DNA of 64,000 nt from Coptis chinensis (lineage: Eukaryota > Streptophyta > Magnoliopsida > Ranunculales > Ranunculaceae): positions 87,949,001 to 88,013,000 of the forward strand of contig CM027383.1 of NCBI GenBank assembly GCA_015680905.1, in the 5' to 3' direction. Shown one piece after another: positions 22,652 through 34,399 of this stretch. Position numbers and translations under genes: made by a program. Numbering within the stretch: position 1 is the first letter of the stretch; the number at the start of each line of letters is the position of its first letter. The notes under the pieces are model-generated. The model was not told the origin of the DNA. It saw only the letters and a program-made list of their open reading frames with translations, and did not search any database.

Positions 22652-23750
22652 TCATAGAAAAATGTGTAATCTTGAGTTGTACAGTAAAACTTTTTGACCA
22701 ATTTTGAAATCTTTTCTCAATATGTGCTTGTCGTGTACTCTTTTTATGTTGGCTTTATAGGATTTCGAGAGATCATATGCATCACTCTGAATTTCCTCAA
22801 GCTCAATTAATTGCAATTTTTGCTTTACCGCATTGGTATTATAAATGAGGCTTTTGATTGCCAATAGAGCACGATGCTCAAGTTCAACCCGCAAATGACA
22901 AAGTTTTCCAAAAATGAGGCAGTAAGGAGACATTCCTATAGGTGTCTTAAAGGTCGTTCTATATGCCCACAAGGCATCAGATAATCGGAGAGACCAGTCT
23001 TTCCTAGATGGATTAACTATTTTCTCTAAAATGGACTTAATTTCTCTATTAAAGACTTCCACTTGGCCACTGGTCTGAGGATGATACGGAGTTGCCACCT
23101 TGTGGGTGACTCCATATTTCTTTAATAACAACTCAAAAAATTTATTACAAAAATATTTTCCCCCATCACTAATGATAGCTATGGAAACACCAAAACGAGA
23201 GAAAATATTTTCTTTTACAAAAAAAAAACGATAGTCTTATGATCATTAGCAACACATGTTATTGCCTCAATCTATTTTGACACGTAATCAACAGCTACCG
23301 AGATGTAGAGAAAGCCATGAGAATTTGGAAAGAGGCCCATGAAGTTGATGCCCCAAACATAAAATATTTCAACAATTAGAATTAGATTTAAGAGCATCAT
23401 ATTACGTTGAGTAATGCGTCCTAGCTGCTAGCAGCAGGTACATGCTTTGCAATGCCCATGTGCATCTCTAAATAGAGTTGGCCAATATAAACCACATTGT
23501 AGAACCTTGGCCGCAGTTTTCTTACCACTGAAATGACCACCTCAAGATTGTTCATGGCAGAAGGATAACACGTCATTGTGTTCCCAGTCGGGAATGCAAT
23601 GACATATTAGTTGGTTTGAACAATACTTGAAGAGGTAGGGATCATCCCAGAAATAAAATTTCACAGTAGAGAAGAACTTTTTTCGGTCAGCACGAGGCCA
23701 AGATGAAGGGACTTCCTCGGTAACTAGGTAATTTACTATATTAGCATACT
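22652..23750 (-). pseudogene. Element D integrase
   Basis: An HHCC zinc-binding segment at about 23560-23420 (HFSGKKTAAKVLQCGLYWPT, then CKAC) precedes the catalytic core. The first catalytic block reads VWGINFMG at about 23350, with Asn where C has the catalytic Asp (GIDFMG). Then come IISDGGKYF at about 23160 and [19 protein letters not shown] with the catalytic Glu at about 23070. A C-terminal segment ([19 protein letters not shown]) follows. Several in-frame stops lie upstream of 23131, while the last 159 codons are open. It would have joined the cDNA to target DNA; it is inactive. Confidence 0.88.
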
Positions 23751-24023
23751 AAGGAGACAAAAAGAGTGAGTATAAGTGTTCATCAAGAAAGGAATCATAG
23801 ATGGGGTCTGGATCATTATCGACATTACTGACGAGTCGTGATAAAAGGTCGGCAACAACATTCTTGCAACTTTTTTTATCTCTAATTTCAAGAGTAAAGT
23901 CTTGTAAGAGGAGGATCCATCGGATCAACTTCTATTTTGCATCTTTTTTTGCTAGTAGGTAATGAAGTGTCGCATGGTCAGTGTAGACTATTGTCGAGGA
24001 ACCAACTAGGTATGGACGAAACT
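23750..24023 (-). pseudogene. Element D RNase H C-terminal part
   Basis: Reads [20 protein letters not shown] (start of the block next to the solo LTR), then RWILLLQDFTLEIRDKK and NVVADLLSRL, the end of the Gypsy RNase H/connection before integrase. There is one stop within the DAK-KLIRW segment. The equivalent segment in element C is at about 62870-62840. Confidence 0.82.
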
Positions 24024-27000
24024 TATAATACCCGGCTATATTTATTTATTATTTTTATAATATATGATTAAAATAAAATAAGAATAGATAAAATAAAAAA
24101 TGGATAAATATTAGTGGAGATAGGAAAGGTAAAGAGATAAACCTTCATCCCTGTTTTCGGGGGTTTTTTTTTTTTTTTTTTTTTAAAGGACACATAGAGG
24201 AGTTTACACAGGAGTTCACACGGAGAGTTTTTTTTTAACACAGAGGGAGTTTTACACAAAGAAGAAAAAAGAGAGTTTTACGCATAGAGAAAAAATGAGG
24301 CTTCTTGCTGGAGATCTATTGATAATAGGAGCGCATCACGAGTGAGTATATATTTTTATCTTTCACTGAACCTAGATTTTTACTTCTGTTTAAAAACTTT
24401 ACTGTCAAATATATAAGGTTTCTGTTCCTTATTTTTCTGCTCATTCTCTTCAATGCTTATTCTACGTGCTGTCGAATTGGAATACATACTGTTGATTATC
24501 TTGTCGAATATTATTTGATTTTGACTATGGTTTGGTCTATCTACTGTCGAATATCATCCTGTCGAATTGTTAAAAATTGTTAATTGTTGAGAAATTGATT
24601 TGTTGAACTGTTGAATTGTTTGGATATCATATGAGTTGTTAATTTGTGTCAGTTGGTTGTTGATTGAGTTGGGTATGTTGAATTTTGTTTTGGTTGAATT
24701 GTTGAAGCTTTGTAAAGGTTATTAATGGAGTCGAACTCAATTTTGGGCAAGTGAGGGGAATCGAGTTTTGAGTATATCATAGTGTTGGGTTTTGTTGGTG
24801 ATCAAAACCAAACTGTTTCGGTGGTTTGTATAGGTGCTGTTGAAGCTCTCAAGGTTGTTAATGGCATCGAGATCGAATTTTTGAGGAGTGAGGAAATTGG
24901 GTTTTTATTATACCAAAAGGTTGGGTTTTTGATAGGGATGAAAACCGAACCGTTTGGTGGTGGTTGGTGGTCACGTTGTGGTGGTTGATTTGTTGGAGGA
25001 GAGCTGCTAGTGAGGATGACCAAGAGTGTGATCCAGTGCTCCTTGTCTGGGGTTAAGTTTAATAGGTATGTTTCAGACTTTTAGGCTTGGGCCGATTTCT
25101 ATTTTTTTTGTGGGTTGGGTCCTTAATATTTTAAAGTGGGCTGGTTCTAATCTTGTTTAGTCGGCCGGTTCTGTTGTTAAGAAATTTGGATCTGTTGGTT
25201 TAGCTTTGAGTTGGGCCTAATTAATTTTTGTGTGGACCAGGTCTGTTGAGTTTGACTAGACCATATTCTATTAATTTAGATGGGCATTGGTTAGAGTTTG
25301 CTTTTGGGCCAGTTTCTGTTTAAAGTTAATGGGCTTGGGTCTGAGCTATTTAGTGAGTGGTTTAATTATATCTTTTGTTATATATGTCTAGTTGAATTCA
25401 GTTCATGTTAAGTTAGAAAACTAAGGATGTTAAGACGTTAGTGCCCAAGCTATTTTTTTCTCTGTTTGTGTACTTGTTTATTGGTGCTTGATAGATTGAT
25501 CATTGATGGGAAGTTATTGTTTTTTTTCAATACCGAAACTAATATATTATAGGCATGTAGTAGCCAACTTTCTTCTTTATGGTTTTAAGTTTTGAACTTC
25601 GTATAAACGTCATTAAGTTGAGTGTCTGTTACCGATTGTAATTTTGTTTTGAGTGGTGATTGATCGAGGTTGGTTAGATTGATTTAAGGTAGGAGATGAC
25701 TCGGGTTTCTATTTGGTAGTCCAACAGTAAGAACCTAAAACTACGTACGGGCTTAGATTCATGGACTTTAGTATTGGACTGTTGACTGTCGACTTTGACT
25801 GTTAACTTTTTGATTGTTAATTTTTAAAGACTTTTGGCATATTGAACTTTATGGACAAATCCAATGATAGGATGTTGTCAAAACTTGTATAAACATGTTT
25901 GTCATTATCTAATAAAGATTTGGCGTTGTATTATGCAATTATATATATTGGCGTTGATGGACTTTGATTTTGACTATGTGGCTGTTAAGAGCTATGTAAG
26001 GCTTAATTCTAATCTTGAAAGATTGGATACGTAGGCAGCCTTATGTATAGGTGCAAAAACTATAATATATATTATATATTAGTTTTTGTGATAACTATAT
26101 GTGTATAATGTAAGTATTTAATTGTGTACGTGACTGTGGATGTTTGAATTGTATTTAATTGATGACCATTCGTGTTGTGTTCAATGATATGTAAATGCAT
26201 GATTAATTTACATTGATGTGTGAAAATAACTTTCTGCACGTGTGATCAATTGTTGTGCATGATTAATGCTAGTACAATGATAAGTAAGCTGATAATAATA
26301 TTTTCAACGAGTCGACCACATCTTTAGAACTCTCCACGCCTCAGGATTTGGTAATAATATATTATGACTTGAGATGCCATGTGATATGAATGTATTTATT
26401 GAATGTGCCATGAATGACCTGTTAGTGTTATGATGGGTATTCCTTGAATGTGGCGGAAATGACCCAAGGTATTCATTGAATGTGCCATAAATGACATGTT
26501 AGTGTTATGATGTGTATTCCTTGAATGTGGTGGAAATGACCCAAGGTATTCATTGAATGTTCCATGAATAACTTGTTAGTGTATGATGGGTATTCCTTGA
26601 ATGTGGTGGGAATGACCCAAGGTATTCATTGAATGTGCCATGAATGACCTGAGATATTGAATGCCCATAAGAAGCTGTGATTATGCACATGGAAAGCCCA
26701 GAGATGGCTATGACTCACAAGTTACGAGTTTGCAAGATGTAAATATGTTTTTGGAGGCGATATCTCTGCTTGGAACATATGTCTTGTAGTGGTACTCAGT
26801 GTGAGAGAGGCACACGGGTATGTGTGATTTGGCAAATGTGTGGAATGCAAATCATGGTGTAGGAACTAAAGGTGAGGTTAGTAAATAAGTGATTAATAAA
26901 CCAGATACATTGTGGAATTGAATGAATTAAAAGTATGTGAATTTGTGTGATGTTATAGATATGAAGTGTGACTATGAATAATATTAGTGAATGCTTGTGA

Positions 27001-28045
27001 TCTTTTATGTGATTGTGAAATGACTATAACTTGATATGTTATTACAAAAATATTAATGACTTGTGATAGTCTAAGATCTATGGTTATGTACGTAGAAACT
27101 TTATGGCGTAATGATGTCATGTGAATGACTACCCTTGATATAGGTATTATGATAAGTGGTATTCCCTGAATATGCGGGACGAATTAGATTGTATCAATTA
27201 GACTTAAATGTTTTAAATGAGGTTTGATTATGAATGGAAATTTGACTGGTTGAGATAAATCATTTTATTGTGATGTCTAACTCTATTTTGCAGGAGGGTA
27301 AGATCTATTAATCTTTTATGCAGGGACGTAAATATCCTACCTTAAGACGACGTGTTGGCTTAAAGGTAAGGTGTATCAAACTCATATTTAATTAGGTTAT
27401 CATATGTGCATTTAATAAGTGGAATGTAAGTGGTATTTATGTTATGAGTTATTTTGGAAAGTGGGAATGATGAGTACTGTTATATGGGATTCTTGGAATT
27501 GTATATTATGGGTGAAATCTTACATAGGAAGAAACTACATGCCGTTTTGAGAAAACGGAACTAACTTGTCTTCCAAATTGAAATGATTGTAATACTATAT
27601 TCCTTTATTTGAAATATTGAACATATTGTTTTTATATTTTTAGTCTTACTCATACCAACAAATTTAATTTGCTGACCCATGTTTTCTTTGTTTTGCAACG
27701 TGGGTGTGTTCTTGGAAACATAGATGGTGGAGTGCAGTGGATGAGGACACTTGATTTAGATTTTCTCTTGGAGTCTTCTGGTTTAGGTTTTTCTAAAGTG
27801 TATGGTTTTGTTTTGAGATAGATGTAATAGAGTTGGTTAGTTTCTTTATAGTTTAATAATGTGATTGAAGGATTGTTCATTTTGGTTTTAAATTTGATCT
27901 CAGATTTTAATATCGTGGTTGATAATATGTTATTAAGGTTTTGTTTCATCTTGGGTTCTAGGATGATTGAATAGGGTGATGATTGAGATAATTATATCTT
28001 GGATAATTCCCTATTTTAAATTTTCTAAAAATTTGGGGTGTGACA
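24024..28045 (-). mobile_element. 4.0-kb solo LTR (Tekay/Del-like termini) inside element D RNase H
   Basis: Flanked by AAACT at 24019-24023 and 28046-28050, a 5-bp target duplication. Removing it plus one AAACT rejoins the RNase H frame of element D (VYALDKF ... [19 protein letters not shown]). On the minus strand it starts TGTCACACCCC, a common start of long plant Gypsy LTRs, and ends TATTATA (expected TATTACA, last G/C changed). No internal gag-pol remains, so it is a solo LTR left by LTR-LTR recombination. The ORFs inside it (for example near 24782-25023 and 27650-27949) show no similarity to known proteins. The lineage is a guess from termini. Confidence 0.85.
26390..26660 (+). repeat. 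77-bp tandem repeat inside the solo LTR
   Basis: About 3.5 units with a 76-77-bp period: GATGGGTATTCCTTGAATG recurs at 26432, 26509 (one change) and 26585, followed each time by 'gacccaaggtattcattgaatg'. Units differ by a few substitutions. Confidence 0.85.
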
Positions 28046-28049
28046 AAAC

Positions 28050-28935
28050 TTATCCAAGGCATAGACAACAGTGAGTAACTCCTTCTTAGTGGTAGTATAG
28101 TTAAGTTGAGCTTCATTAAGAGTTTTACTAGCGTAGTAAATGACAATGGGTTTGTTATCTCGGCGTTGACCTAGGACAACTCCAATAGCATAGTCGCTAG
28201 CGTCACACATTAGTTCAAATGGTTTAGACCAATCAAGTGGTTGAATTATAGGAGTTGTAGTCAGGGTGGTTTTTAAGGTCTCAAAAGCTTGTTTGCAATT
28301 GAAATTGAAATCAAAGATGACATCTTTAATCAGGAGATTTGTTAAAGGTAGAGCAACTTTAGAAAAATCTTGAATAAATCTCCTATAAAACCCTACGTGG
28401 CCTAAAAAAGGCACGTATGTCTCGAACTGCTCTTGGTATAAAAAGAGATGCAATTTTTTCAATCTTAGCTTTATTGACTTCTATTTTGTCCTTAGAAACA
28501 ATATGTCCTAGAACAATTCCTTTAGTAACTATAAAATGACATTTTTCCCAGTTAAGGACTAGATTTTTCTTTTCACAACGTGCAAAAACCTGGGAAAGAT
28601 TTGATAGGCATCTATCGAATGAGTTACCATATATGGAGAAATTGTCCATGAAAACTTCCATAAAACATTCAACCATATCACTGAAAATGTGAAACATACA
28701 GTGTTGGAATGTACCAGGGGCATTACAAAGGTCGAAAGGCATTTGTTCATATGCAAAGGTGCCAAAGAGACAAGTGAATTTTGTTTTTTCTTGGTTAGTC
28801 GAATCGATTACAATTTGAAAATAGCCTAAATAACCATCAAGAAAACAGTAATATGCATGACTCACTAAACGTTCAAGCATCTGGTCAATGAATTGAAGGG
28901 AAGTGGGAAGTGATCTTTACGAGTTACCACATTAA
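28050..28935 (-). pseudogene. Element D reverse transcriptase (palm/thumb) and RNase H start
   Basis: This is downstream of the CACTA insertion in reading order. The RT shows DGYLGYFQI, QEKTKFTCLFGTFAYEQMPF, CNAPGTFQHCM and the catalytic box as FMDNFSIYG, where active Athila-like RTs have FMDD. The last Asp of the YxDD box is therefore replaced. The connection and RNase H segments follow (FYRRFIQDFSKVALPL; CDASDYAIGVVLGQR; YASKTLNEAQLNY; KELLTVVYALDKF), with a frameshift near 28390. The frame continues across the solo LTR. Confidence 0.88.
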
Positions 28936-29836
28936 GTTTGCGATCACTACTAAAAAAAAGACTTGTAATGACGGCTAAAAACTGTCATGAAACATGACGT
29001 TTGTTTGTTAAAAACACAACTGTCATTATAGAGCCCGTCATAAAAGTTTACAAAAACCGTCATTAAACCTATGACGGTTTTGCCAAAACCGTTATGTACT
29101 TAATATATTTTATGTCAAAAGATAGAGCTAAAACCGTCATAATAGGAGAAAAAAATCTTGACTGCTACATGGAAACCGTCGTTAAGTTTGGTACAACCGT
29201 CATAATTTTTTGTAAAAACTGTCAAGAAACATGTTTAGTTTGTGTTGGTTTTGGCTAAGCCATCATAAAAAGATACATTTTCTAGAAAAAAAAAATTTAT
29301 AATATTTATTTTATACCCTGAAAATTGCATTAATAATTTACCATTTATACAATCCAACTCCACTACGAGCAACTTAACATTATCAATGTAACAAACTAGC
29401 CAATTCATGATCCATTCACAAAACATAATCCATTACATTCAATCATCTCCAAAATTTACATACATTTAATAAAAAAATATCCACATAATATGTATTAACA
29501 AGATCAGTTTGCATGGTTCGACTTTCATTCATCTATCAAACTTATTAACCTGCAAAAAATCAAAGTCGAAAAAAGAAAAAAAATAATAAGAATAGTATCA
29601 TGAAATATTAACATGAAAAAATGAAGGGATAAGATGTTCTTGATCTTTTCTTTGTGCTTTAGTCTATAGAAACTTTGAATGTACAACTTAGATTATTTAT
29701 GGTAGCATATATATAACCCAAAGTTCTTAAGAGTTGTCACTAGCAAAACCATATTTCAAACTATCATGCATCAAGCATTTCAAAACAAAGTTACAATTCA
29801 TCGATCATCAAAGTTAAGTTCAATATAATTAGATAC

Positions 29837-30605
29837 CAGTATTAGAGCAGTAGTGCACCTCTTTTATAATTTCTTTCGCTTTCTTGTTAGATCCAATTTG
29901 AGCCTGCCAACTGCCATTATCACCTCGGAATTCCCACCTTGGAATTCCTTTGACTAGCTTACAAAACCTGGAAGAGATAAACTATTTTATAGTCCCACAG
30001 TATAATCTATTATAATGAATTAGATTAAGTTTAATCTGCAATAAGGTTAGCGAAATTAGACACAGAACATACCTTGAGCAATTAGAAGCCTTCTTGAGTA
30101 TAAGAACATCAAATGGATACAATTAAGCACGTACCCCTAAATCTAGAGCATCCATTTTAATTCGATGAGCAACCAAATCCATGAATGCAAGTGAGGTTGA
30201 AGAGATATTTTCAAACAAATTAAGGGAAGAAGCAAGGTAAGACGTATGGCTTGGCAAAAAACCCTTGTTGGACCCAACACCTAAGCAAATGAGGAACAAA
30301 ACTGGTATAGATAATGAGGAAAAAACCAATGAGCTGAATTATGAATCAGGGGAAAGGAACCACTACTTATATTTATACAGTATTGGAAAATACCACTACC
30401 TACACATCCAATAAGCTACAAGCTCATAGAATAATTAAAGAGATGTTAAAAAATGCGTAATAAAGTATTCCCAAATACAAAGGAAAACATAAAGTATTGG
30501 TTCATTTAATAGTACCTTCTTCGTCAGGACTATTTCTAAGTTTTGGTTCTCCTAGTGCATACTGAACCATAGGATAAACAACTGCATCTTCAAAAGACAG
30601 ATAAA
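29837..30605 (-). pseudogene. Three-exon fragment of an unidentified gene inside the CACTA
   Basis: On the minus strand three coding blocks are bounded by consensus splice sites. Exon c (about 30600-30516) reads FEDAVVYPMVQYALGEPKLR and ends G|GT. Exon b (30280-30073) begins after TTTGCTTAG and contains SYLASSLNLFENISSTSLAF, MDLVAHRIKMDALDLG and, after one stop (TAA), LYPFDVLILKKASNCS. Exon a (29967-29837) begins after CTTCCAG and reads KLVKGIPRWEFRGDNGSWQ. Codon phases match at both junctions (Gly split 1/2, Arg split 2/1). I do not recognise the protein. The single nonsense codon and the location suggest a captured host gene fragment rather than a CACTA transposase. Confidence 0.6.
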
Positions 30606-31499
30606 AAACTCAACATTTTATTGAGTTCATATAACAATTGTTGGACTTAATTTCAGCATAAATAAAAGCAGGCTAGTTCTGCACAACATTGGCAAAGCAA
30701 AAAATTGGCATATATACTTTAAAACTATCACAAACCAACCTAAAAAACAAAGTAACTGAAAAAATATTTTGATGGCTATGCACAGCCAGCACACTGAACT
30801 TTACCAGAGGCACTGAGCAATAAATGAGCCAACATTAGATAATGTATAGGGATTGGATTCTAACCCATTAAAATCTACAACAAACCCAATTCAGAAAACG
30901 GAAACAAGCTATTAACATTCAACATGTCAACTAACATGCACAAAGAGAACCAATACCAAGTCAAATAACCGTTACTAAACAACCTAACAAACCATTAGAT
31001 ATTAGCATGGATGCCTAGTGTAGATGGAGAACATTCTTAAGCTATGATGCAAATGGGTTAGAGAAAGCCATAGTGGCTACTGATATTCTACAGCACCAAC
31101 TGGGTTAGAGAAACTCCAATAGCATTTTAATAGCAATATATGAGACAATAGCCTTTATGTAATGCTTATTGTTGGCTGCTGGCTTGCTGCCACATATATT
31201 ACCCACGACAATGTGAATTAAATTGTGAAACAGACTCAGGCCAAGATCAAACTAAAACCCCTATAAAAAATCACACGAAAGACTAAGGCACAAGATCCCA
31301 CCTTTCCCATCTATCTTCCATATTATATCGAAGTTGCGGGTTTTACAAACTTCCACTTTTCCAAATTCGCAAACACCAGATGTTCACTGGTTCTATTTAT
31401 ACCCTTTTCTTCTCAAGCTTTGCAGCCAAACATAATAACAATATCATCAAATTTAAGGCCAGTAATGCTAATATAAATGGGGAAATTAGAAAATCTAAA

Positions 31500-32100
31500 T
31501 TGTTTAATGAAGAAGACATCAAAAATATATAGAACTGTTGAAGTCAAAAGCAAGAATTTAAGAAAACAGAAATCAATATAACAACCTCAAGGTAGATAAT
31601 AAGAGTATTAAAAAAATCCAGAACCTTTGTCTTATATAGGCTGCCCAACAAACTCAATTCAGAACCCCCAATTAAGCGAGTGAATACAAAATACCTTGTT
31701 ATTTCTGCTCGAGAGATTAGAACAAATTTTGTAGTTTTTCTCAACTTCGTTAATGGAAACGAACTGCATAAAAGCATCCACTTTTCAAACTTTTCGATCA
31801 ATTTCAGAATTCGACATTTCTCCACCAAACGCACTCGTCCCGCCCATTCTCAAATTAAAAAGCTTCAGATTCACGAATTGAAGAAAAATGGTTATGGTTT
31901 AGTCGTTCATAGAAAATTAATTAAGGAATCCTTCCTTGACAAACTTTGCTAGGTCTTCAGAGAAATCAATGGGAGTTTGTGGAATATGGTCGAGTGTAAG
32001 AAGATGAAGATGGACTGAAAAGGAGATGATTGAAACAATAAAGCTTTTCAGGAAGAAGGAAGCCCAGAAAGGGAATTAAGCCGATAAGCTGAGAGGTGTT
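31500..32100 (-). other. CACTA interior, right part, no assignable gene
   Basis: Overlapping ORFs of 90-96 codons exist on both strands (31544-31834 minus; 31680-31952 plus), but neither shows recognisable motifs. A minus-strand stretch near 32010-31940 reads SPSSSSYTRPYSTNSH, which could be the start of an organelle-targeted protein from the captured gene; this is speculative. Confidence 0.3.
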
Positions 32101-32306
32101 TTTGAAATTTCACCTCAAGATTTATTCGATATTTTGAATAAGATAAAAACGATCTACTCTTTTGCCCTTTAGCCCAGTGCTAGGTCTGATTAATGTTGAC
32201 GGTTCACTTTTTGTACTCACGATAGTTTTTCTTTCGTTCTTGACGGTTGAATATGGTCCGAGAACTTGCACCAAAAAAAATTGGAACGGTTTAATATACT
32301 GCTAAT

Positions 32307-32690
32307 TTGACCATAAAATCATAATATTTTCTTGACACATGTGTCACACAAGACATAATGTTACAACAGCCATCATAAAATCATAATATTTTCTTGACGC
32401 CTGTGTCATACAGGACATAAGGTTGCAACAGCCGTCATAAAATTATTATATTTTCTTGACGCTTGTCTCATACACGACATAATGTTGCAACAGCCGTCAT
32501 AAAATTATTATATTTTCTTGACGCTTGTCTCATACACGACATAATGTTGTAACAGCCGTCATAAATTTATTATATTTTCTTGACGTTTGTGTCATACACG
32601 ACATAATGTTGCAACAGCCGTCATAAATTTATTATATTTTCTTGACGCTTGTGTCATACACGACATAATGTTACAATAGCCGTCATAAAA
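32307..32690 (+). repeat. 62-bp subterminal tandem repeat of the CACTA
   Basis: Six units with an exact 62-bp spacing of TTTTCTTGAC, seen at 32327, 32389, 32451, 32513, 32575 and 32637. Each unit carries 'gacataatgtt(g/a)caacagccgtcat'. CACTA subterminal repeats are the usual transposase-binding regions. Confidence 0.9.
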
Positions 32691-32799
32691 ATATTACTAA
32701 AACACCTATCTTGACGGTTTGTAACAAAGCCGTCAAGATAGATAAAAAACAAGCGTCATAATATGTCATTTTTTTAGTAGTGCGATAGTCAATACATAT

Positions 32800-33060
32800 T
32801 CTCCATTTCACTGGGATGCGAGTGGAAATGCATTCATCCTTATCATTTCACACAACTATAATATTAGACTTCTTGGGAACAACATGGACTAGACTTACCA
32901 AAACACTATCAGAGATAGGGAATATAATACCTACATCGAGTAACCTTAAAACTTCCTCCCGCACCACCTCTTTCATGGCGGGGTTAAGACAGCGTTGTGG
33001 TTCACGCGATGCCTTTTCACTTTCTTCAAAATGTATGCGATGGGTGCACACACTAGGCCA
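32800..33060 (-). pseudogene. Element D reverse transcriptase, N-terminal part
   Basis: Reads CLNPAMKEVVREEVLRLLDV and GIIFPISDSVLVSLVHVVPK, the fingers region of Gypsy RT (RxxxPxMxxVVxKEIxKLLxxGIIYPISDSxWVSPVxxVPKK). It continues to RIPVKWRICIDYRKLNVV across the CACTA site. Residues such as SPVQ are changed to SLVH. Confidence 0.85.
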
Positions 33061-33140
33061 TTAGGGTTAATGCCCTTAATGTCATCGAGAGACCATCCAA
33101 GAGCAGAACTGTGTTATTGAATGACATTAATTAAATGAGA

Positions 33141-34112
33141 TTATTGATTGGCAGTCAAGTTGGATGAAATGATAATTAGGTGATTACCATCTGGATCAAG
33201 ATGTACGTATTTTAAATCCAAAGGAAGAGGCTTTAAGTCAGGGATGGGAGGAGTGGGTATCAAAGATTTTTGAGGAAAGTCGTTTTCAAGAGAGAAAACG
33301 AATTGATGTTCTTCCAAATCGCTCGACATCATGGTAGTAGGGTCAAATAGTGGTATTAACTCTAATAACACGTTGACTTCCTGAGTGTAAGAGTCAACAT
33401 TAAATTCAGAAACACCAAAAGAAAGAAATTGGTGTACTTCATCGCCAGGAAAATAGTTTGTTAAATACTCTTGTGTGAGGCTTTCAACCATGCTAATCTC
33501 ACCATCAATGTTAGCTTCTAGAATTTGTTTCATTAACTTTAACACATTTACCTCGACTAAAAGATTTCTGAAGGATATGGTCATGGAACCATCCCTATAG
33601 TTTATGAGGGCATTAGCAGTTGCAAGAAAAGGACGCCCTAAGATGATAGGAATAGAGTCACAGACAACTTTTGTATCTAGAATGACAAAATCGACGAGAT
33701 AGTAAAAGTCTTGGACTTTTACGAGGACGTTTTCCACAATGCCTTTGGGATACTTAATGGAACGATCGGCTAACTACAGAGTCATGTTGGTAGGTTTAAA
33801 GTCATGAAGACCTAGCTATTTGAACAGGTAATATGGAAGTAAGTTAACACTTGCTCCTAGGTCTAGTAGTGCAGTAGCAGTATATTTGTCACCCAATGTG
33901 CATGGAACGGTTGGTCTACTAGGGTCCTTGTATTTGATGATACCATTAGATTCAGTGATGGAAGGGAACTGTTCAGTGAGGAACGCTTGTTGAGAAACAT
34001 TGGTTCTCCTTTTAGTGGTGCACATATCTTTCAAAAACTTTGCATTTTTGGCAATTGTTTGAGAGCATCGAGAAATGGTAAGTTGATTGTCAAATTCTTG
34101 AAAGTTTCTCAA
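33141..34112 (-). pseudogene. Element D aspartic protease
   Basis: The active-site region at about 33890-33820 is ALLDLGASVNLLPYYLFK, the DLGA version of the retropepsin DSGA triad common in Athila-like elements. After a stop and a short gap the flap/C-terminal region follows: ADRSIKYPKGIVENVLVKVQ, then IPIILGRPFLATANALINYR and GSMTISFRN. The downstream linker (33540-33141) is acidic and open. In-frame stops after YYLFK and near 33765 show decay. Confidence 0.85.
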
Positions 34113-34399
34113 ATTTTATCAAAATTTTCGTCAGGTTTGTTCTTTGCCAAATGGGCAGGAAACGGTGCCTTAGGTCAAAATTTGGCATAGGAATCTGCTT
34201 GCTCGTTTCCCAATTTTTAAGTTGGTGACTTGGTTGGAATTGGTGCGTCCAGCATAGGTTCACTATCATAAACACATACATTGGAAGTTTCAGCTACCTT
34301 TGGTTGATCATCTGGCATACGTATTTGATTATTTACGGTTTTGCTAGATCAAAGAGTAGTGATTGCATTCACCTCACCCTAGTTTGGATTACTTGTACC

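Larger units (their letters stand above)
28945..32782. mobile_element. CACTA (En/Spm-like) transposon carrying gene exons
   Basis: Starts CACTACTAAAAAAA at 28945 and ends with the inverted copy TTTTTTTAGTAGTG at 32782. The host RT sequence is duplicated as CGAT at 28941-28944 and 32783-32786; removing the element restores the IDYRKL frame of element D. Subterminal regions are full of GACGG/CCGTC motifs in both orientations, as in CACTA elements, including a 62-bp array on the right. No TnpA/TnpD-like transposase is recognisable; instead the middle holds spliced-looking exons of another gene. It is therefore probably non-autonomous. Confidence 0.9.

Noticed and set aside
24782..25023. Overlapping plus and minus ORFs in the 4-kb solo LTR
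   Set aside because: No motifs, short, and mutually antisense in non-coding LTR sequence.
26390..26660. CRISPR-like regularly spaced repeats (also 32307-32690 and 19565-19705)
   Set aside because: These are contiguous tandem repeats without unique spacers, in plant transposon sequence.
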